Of a DNA stretch of 8,870 nucleotides, positions 6,790 through 8,870 are shown in pieces. The notes beneath the pieces are model-generated. The model was given only the letters and a program-made list of their open reading frames with translations, searched no databases and was not told the origin of the DNA. The position numbers and the translations under genes are program-made. The stretch is from Acidobacteriota bacterium (lineage in GTDB: Bacteria; Actinomycetota; Acidimicrobiia; Acidimicrobiales; UBA8190), in contig JAGWNV010000088.1 in assembly GCA_028872975.1 (NCBI GenBank), forward strand, positions 1-8,870. Reading direction: 5' to 3'. Numbering within the stretch: the stretch's first letter is position 1; every line of letters begins with the position of its first letter.

Positions 6790-7484
6790 CCGTCCCCGCC
6801 GGTGTCCGGACCCTCCCCGCCGAGGACCCCTCGGCCACCCCCCGCACCCGCCTGGTGCTGGTGCGCCACGGCGAGGCCACCTGCAACGTGACCGGTGTGG
6901 TGGGCGGTCCGCGGGGCTGCACCGGCCTCTCCGAACACGGTCGGGCCCAAACCGCCGCCCTCCGGCGCCGCCTGGCCGGAAGCGGCGAGCTCGCCGGGGC
7001 GGCGGCGCTCTACTCGCGCGTCCTGCCCCGGGCCGTCGAGACGGCGGCGGCCATCGCCGGGACCGTGGGGGGAGGCGGGCTGGCCGTGGAGCAGGACTGC
7101 GCCCTGTGCGAGCTGCACCCCGGCCGGGCCGACGGGCTCACCTGGGCGCAGTTCACGGCCAGGTTCCCCGAGCCCGACTGGGGCCGCCACCCGGCCACCG
7201 TCCTCGCCCCCGGGGGGGAGAGCTGGAGCGGGTTCGTGACCCGTGCCGCCGACGCCCTGGTGACCCTCGTGCGCCGTCACCCCGGCGAACTCGTCGTGGC
7301 CGTCTGCCACGCCGGGGTGGTCGAGGCCGCCATGCTGCGCTGCTTCGGCCTCGACGCAGGGCGGCGGCTGCGCCTGCCCACCGTGCACAGTTCGCTCACC
7401 GAGCTCGAGGTGGCCCCCGACGGGGCGGAGGCCGACGGCTGGCGGCTCCGGCGCTACAACGACGCCGCCCACCTGGCCGGCTGA
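6786..7484 (+). CDS. Histidine phosphatase family protein (phosphoglycerate mutase-like fold)
   Basis: Member of the histidine acid phosphatase/phosphoglycerate mutase superfamily, which transfers a phosphate to an active-site histidine. It has 232 residues. The signature LVRHGEATCN starts at about residue 25, with the nucleophile H28 beside R27. A second basic pocket lies in LYSRVLPRAVETA (R78 or R82), the probable acid E109 is in CELHPGRADGLTW, and the second catalytic histidine is H175 in VVAVCHAGVVEAA. These four elements suggest an active phosphatase. The substrate cannot be told from sequence. In M. tuberculosis a phosphatase of this family (GpgP, acting on glucosyl-3-phosphoglycerate) lies in a comparable neighbourhood by my recollection, but I do not claim orthology. 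The GTG at 6786 overlaps the VWA stop as GTGA. It leaves a proline-rich, probably flexible first 20 residues, and the later in-frame GTGs at 6855 and 6861 fall inside the catalytic strand. Confidence 0.88.
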   Translation: MTVPAGVRTLPAEDPSATPRTRLVLVRHGEATCNVTGVVGGPRGCTGLSEHGRAQTAALRRRLAGSGELAGAAALYSRVLPRAVETAAAIAGTVGGGGLAVEQDCALCELHPGRADGLTWAQFTARFPEPDWGRHPATVLAPGGESWSGFVTRAADALVTLVRRHPGELVVAVCHAGVVEAAMLRCFGLDAGRRLRLPTVHSSLTELEVAPDGAEADGWRLRRYNDAAHLAG

Positions 7485-7494
7485 CGGCGCCGGC
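7476..7494. other. Small inverted repeat at the convergent gene ends
   Basis: GCCGGC at 7476-7481 and GCCGGC at 7489-7494 can pair as a six-base stem with a seven-base loop spanning the phosphatase stop codon. There is no T run on either side. In DNA this GC-rich such a repeat is easily found by chance, so a role as a terminator for the two converging genes is only a possibility. Confidence 0.2.
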
Positions 7495-7505
7495 GAGACC
7501 GGGGC

Positions 7506-8852
7506 TCAGACCCGGAGGAGCTCGGCCACCCGGAAGGCGAGGTCGATGGACTGGCGGGCGTTGAGCCTCGGGTCGCAGACGGTGGTGTAGCGCTCGTGGA
7601 GCTGGCCCTCGAGGATGTCCCCGTAGCCGCCGAGGCACTCGGTCACGTCGTCGCCGGTGAGCTCGACGTGGACGCCGCCGGGCCAGGTGCCGACCTGGCG
7701 GTGGGCGGCGAAGAAGCCCCGGATCTCGGCCAGGATGTCGTCGAAGCGCCGGGTCTTGTGGCCGGTGTCGCTCACGAAGGTGTTGCCGTGCATCGGGTCG
7801 CAGGCCCAGACGACGCCGTGGCCCTCGTCGCGCACCGCTTCGAGGAGCGGGGGGAGGAGGTCGGCCACCTCGGCGGCGCCCAGGCGGGTGATGAGGGTGA
7901 GCCGTCCCGGGGTGCGGTCGGGGTCCAGGTGGCGGCAGAGGGCGAGGACCTCCTCGACGGTCGCCGAGGGTCCGAGCTTGCAGCCGATGGGGTTGCAGAT
8001 GCCCGAGGCGAAGGCCACATGGGCGCCGTCGCGCTGGCGGGTCCGGTCGCCCACCCAGACCATGTGGGCCGAGCAGTCGTAGAAGTCGCCGGTGAGGGAG
8101 TCCACCCTGGTCAGGGCCTCCTCGTAGGGGAGGATGAGGGCCTCGTGGGAGGTGAAGTAGTCGACCTGGTGCAGGGAGACCTCGGCGGTGAGGTCGATGC
8201 CGCAGGCGGCCATGAAGCGCAGCGCCCGGTCGATCTCGCCGGCGATCTGCTCGTAGCGCCGGCCCTCGGCGCTCGAGGCGACGAACTGCTGGTTCCACTG
8301 GTGGACCTGGGAGAGGTCGGCGAAGCCGCCGGTGGTGAAGGCCCGCAGGAGGTTCAAGGTGGAGGCGGACTGGTGGTAGGCGGCCACCAGCCGCTCGGGG
8401 TCGGGGACCCGGGCGGCGGCGGTGGGGGCGTCGTCGTTCACCATGTGGCCCCGGAAGGAGTCGAGCTCGACGTCGGCCACCAGCTCGGTGTCGGCCGAGC
8501 GGGGCTTGGCGAACTGGCCGGCGATGCGGCCCACCTTCACCACCGGCACGCCGGCGCCGTAGGTGAGGACCACCGCCATCTGGAGGACCACCCGGAGCTT
8601 GTCGCGGATGCTGTCGGCGCTGAAGTCCTGGAAGGACTCGGCGCAGTCGCCGGCCTGGAGGAGAAAAGCCCGCCCGGCCGCCACCTCGGCCAGGGCGGCC
8701 CGCAGCCGCCTGGCCTCGCCGGCGAAGACGAGCGGGGGCAGGCCGGCCAGCTCCTTGAGGGCGCGCTCAAGGGCGGCCTCGTCGGGCCAGCGGGGCTGCT
8801 GGGCGGCCGGGAGGGCCCGCCAGCTCTCGGGGGTCCAGCCGGGGCCGGTCAC
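7506..8852 (-). CDS. aroG: 3-deoxy-7-phosphoheptulonate synthase, class II (DAHP synthase)
   Basis: Condenses phosphoenolpyruvate with erythrose 4-phosphate to DAHP, the entry step of the shikimate pathway to aromatic amino acids, in the cytoplasm. It has 448 residues and is the plant-like class II form, as in actinobacteria, unrelated in length and motifs to the class I AroF/G/H of E. coli. The symbol aroG follows mycobacterial usage. Visible are WTPESWRALPAAQQPRWPD at 6-24, PPLVFAGEARRL at 39-50, the metal-binding cysteine C70 in AGDCAESF, and KVGRIAGQFAKPRS at 106-119 with the substrate-binding R109. Also present are NPIGCKLGPS at 287-296, H355 in CDPMHGNTF, E397 in VHVELTGDD and D427 in VCDPRLNARQS. 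All four expected metal ligands are therefore present. The GTG start at 8852 keeps the full N-terminal block. It converges on the phosphatase gene with a 21-base gap and is a separate unit from the forward block. Little of its upstream region is in the window. Confidence 0.96.
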   Translation of the reverse strand: MTGPGWTPESWRALPAAQQPRWPDEAALERALKELAGLPPLVFAGEARRLRAALAEVAAGRAFLLQAGDCAESFQDFSADSIRDKLRVVLQMAVVLTYGAGVPVVKVGRIAGQFAKPRSADTELVADVELDSFRGHMVNDDAPTAAARVPDPERLVAAYHQSASTLNLLRAFTTGGFADLSQVHQWNQQFVASSAEGRRYEQIAGEIDRALRFMAACGIDLTAEVSLHQVDYFTSHEALILPYEEALTRVDSLTGDFYDCSAHMVWVGDRTRQRDGAHVAFASGICNPIGCKLGPSATVEEVLALCRHLDPDRTPGRLTLITRLGAAEVADLLPPLLEAVRDEGHGVVWACDPMHGNTFVSDTGHKTRRFDDILAEIRGFFAAHRQVGTWPGGVHVELTGDDVTECLGGYGDILEGQLHERYTTVCDPRLNARQSIDLAFRVAELLRV

Positions 8853-8860
8853 GGTCCACC

Positions 8861-8866
8861 AGCGTA
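8861..8866 (-). promoter_or_regulatory. Putative -10 box (TACGCT) for the DAHP synthase gene
   Basis: On the reverse strand TACGCT (TAnnnT) ends eight bases before the GTG of the DAHP synthase gene, the same spacing as at obgE. The eight bases between contain GGTGGA, a possible weak Shine-Dalgarno but very close to the GTG. Any -35 element would lie beyond the right edge. The spacing suggests a leaderless or very short-leader transcript. Confidence 0.4.
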
Positions 8867-8870
8867 AACG

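Noticed and set aside
7596..8867. A 423-codon forward open frame opposite the DAHP synthase gene
   Set aside because: It is the antisense shadow of a gene with complete catalytic motifs. Its product is glycine/valine/glutamate-rich with no recognisable domain.

Overview
This is a very GC-rich, gene-dense chromosomal window. It carries seven housekeeping-type genes in one forward block, and one reverse-strand gene converges on the block from the right edge. Several things point to an actinobacterium: almost exclusive use of G or C at third codon positions, GTG as the start codon of nearly every gene, four-base GTGA stop/start overlaps, TAnnnT boxes a few bases before start codons, and the order Obg GTPase, proB, proA, MoxR-like ATPase, VWA protein, phosphatase. 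As I recall it, a looser version of this order exists in Mycobacterium tuberculosis. The style would suit Acidimicrobiia, but that placement is inference.

Layout. Bases 1-544 hold an unrecognised protein whose frame is open at the left edge. A 60-base gap with a putative -10 box precedes obgE (605-1927), the ribosome-associated Obg GTPase. proB (1924-3051, glutamate 5-kinase with PUA domain) overlaps obgE by four bases. A 29-base gap holding a second putative -10 box leads to proA (3081-4328, gamma-glutamyl phosphate reductase). A MoxR/CoxD-type AAA+ ATPase (4325-5323) overlaps proA by four bases. After 17 bases comes a CoxE-type VWA protein (5341-6789), and a histidine-acid phosphatase (6786-7484) overlaps it by four bases. 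On the reverse strand, a class II DAHP synthase (8852 down to 7506) ends 21 bases from the phosphatase. It starts about 18 bases from the right edge, with a putative -10 box in that remnant.

How the genes fit together. ProB and ProA catalyse the first two steps from glutamate towards proline; proC is not in the window. The DAHP synthase opens the shikimate pathway and is a separate transcription unit. The ATPase and VWA protein form the familiar two-component AAA+/VWA module, probably cytoplasmic chaperone-like or metal-insertion machinery. No carbon monoxide dehydrogenase genes are present, so its client is unknown. The tightly coupled phosphatase has no assigned substrate.

No tRNA, rRNA, insertion sequence, CRISPR array or phage signature is visible. 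Apart from the unknown first gene, the least explained part is the ATPase/VWA/phosphatase trio coupled to proA.
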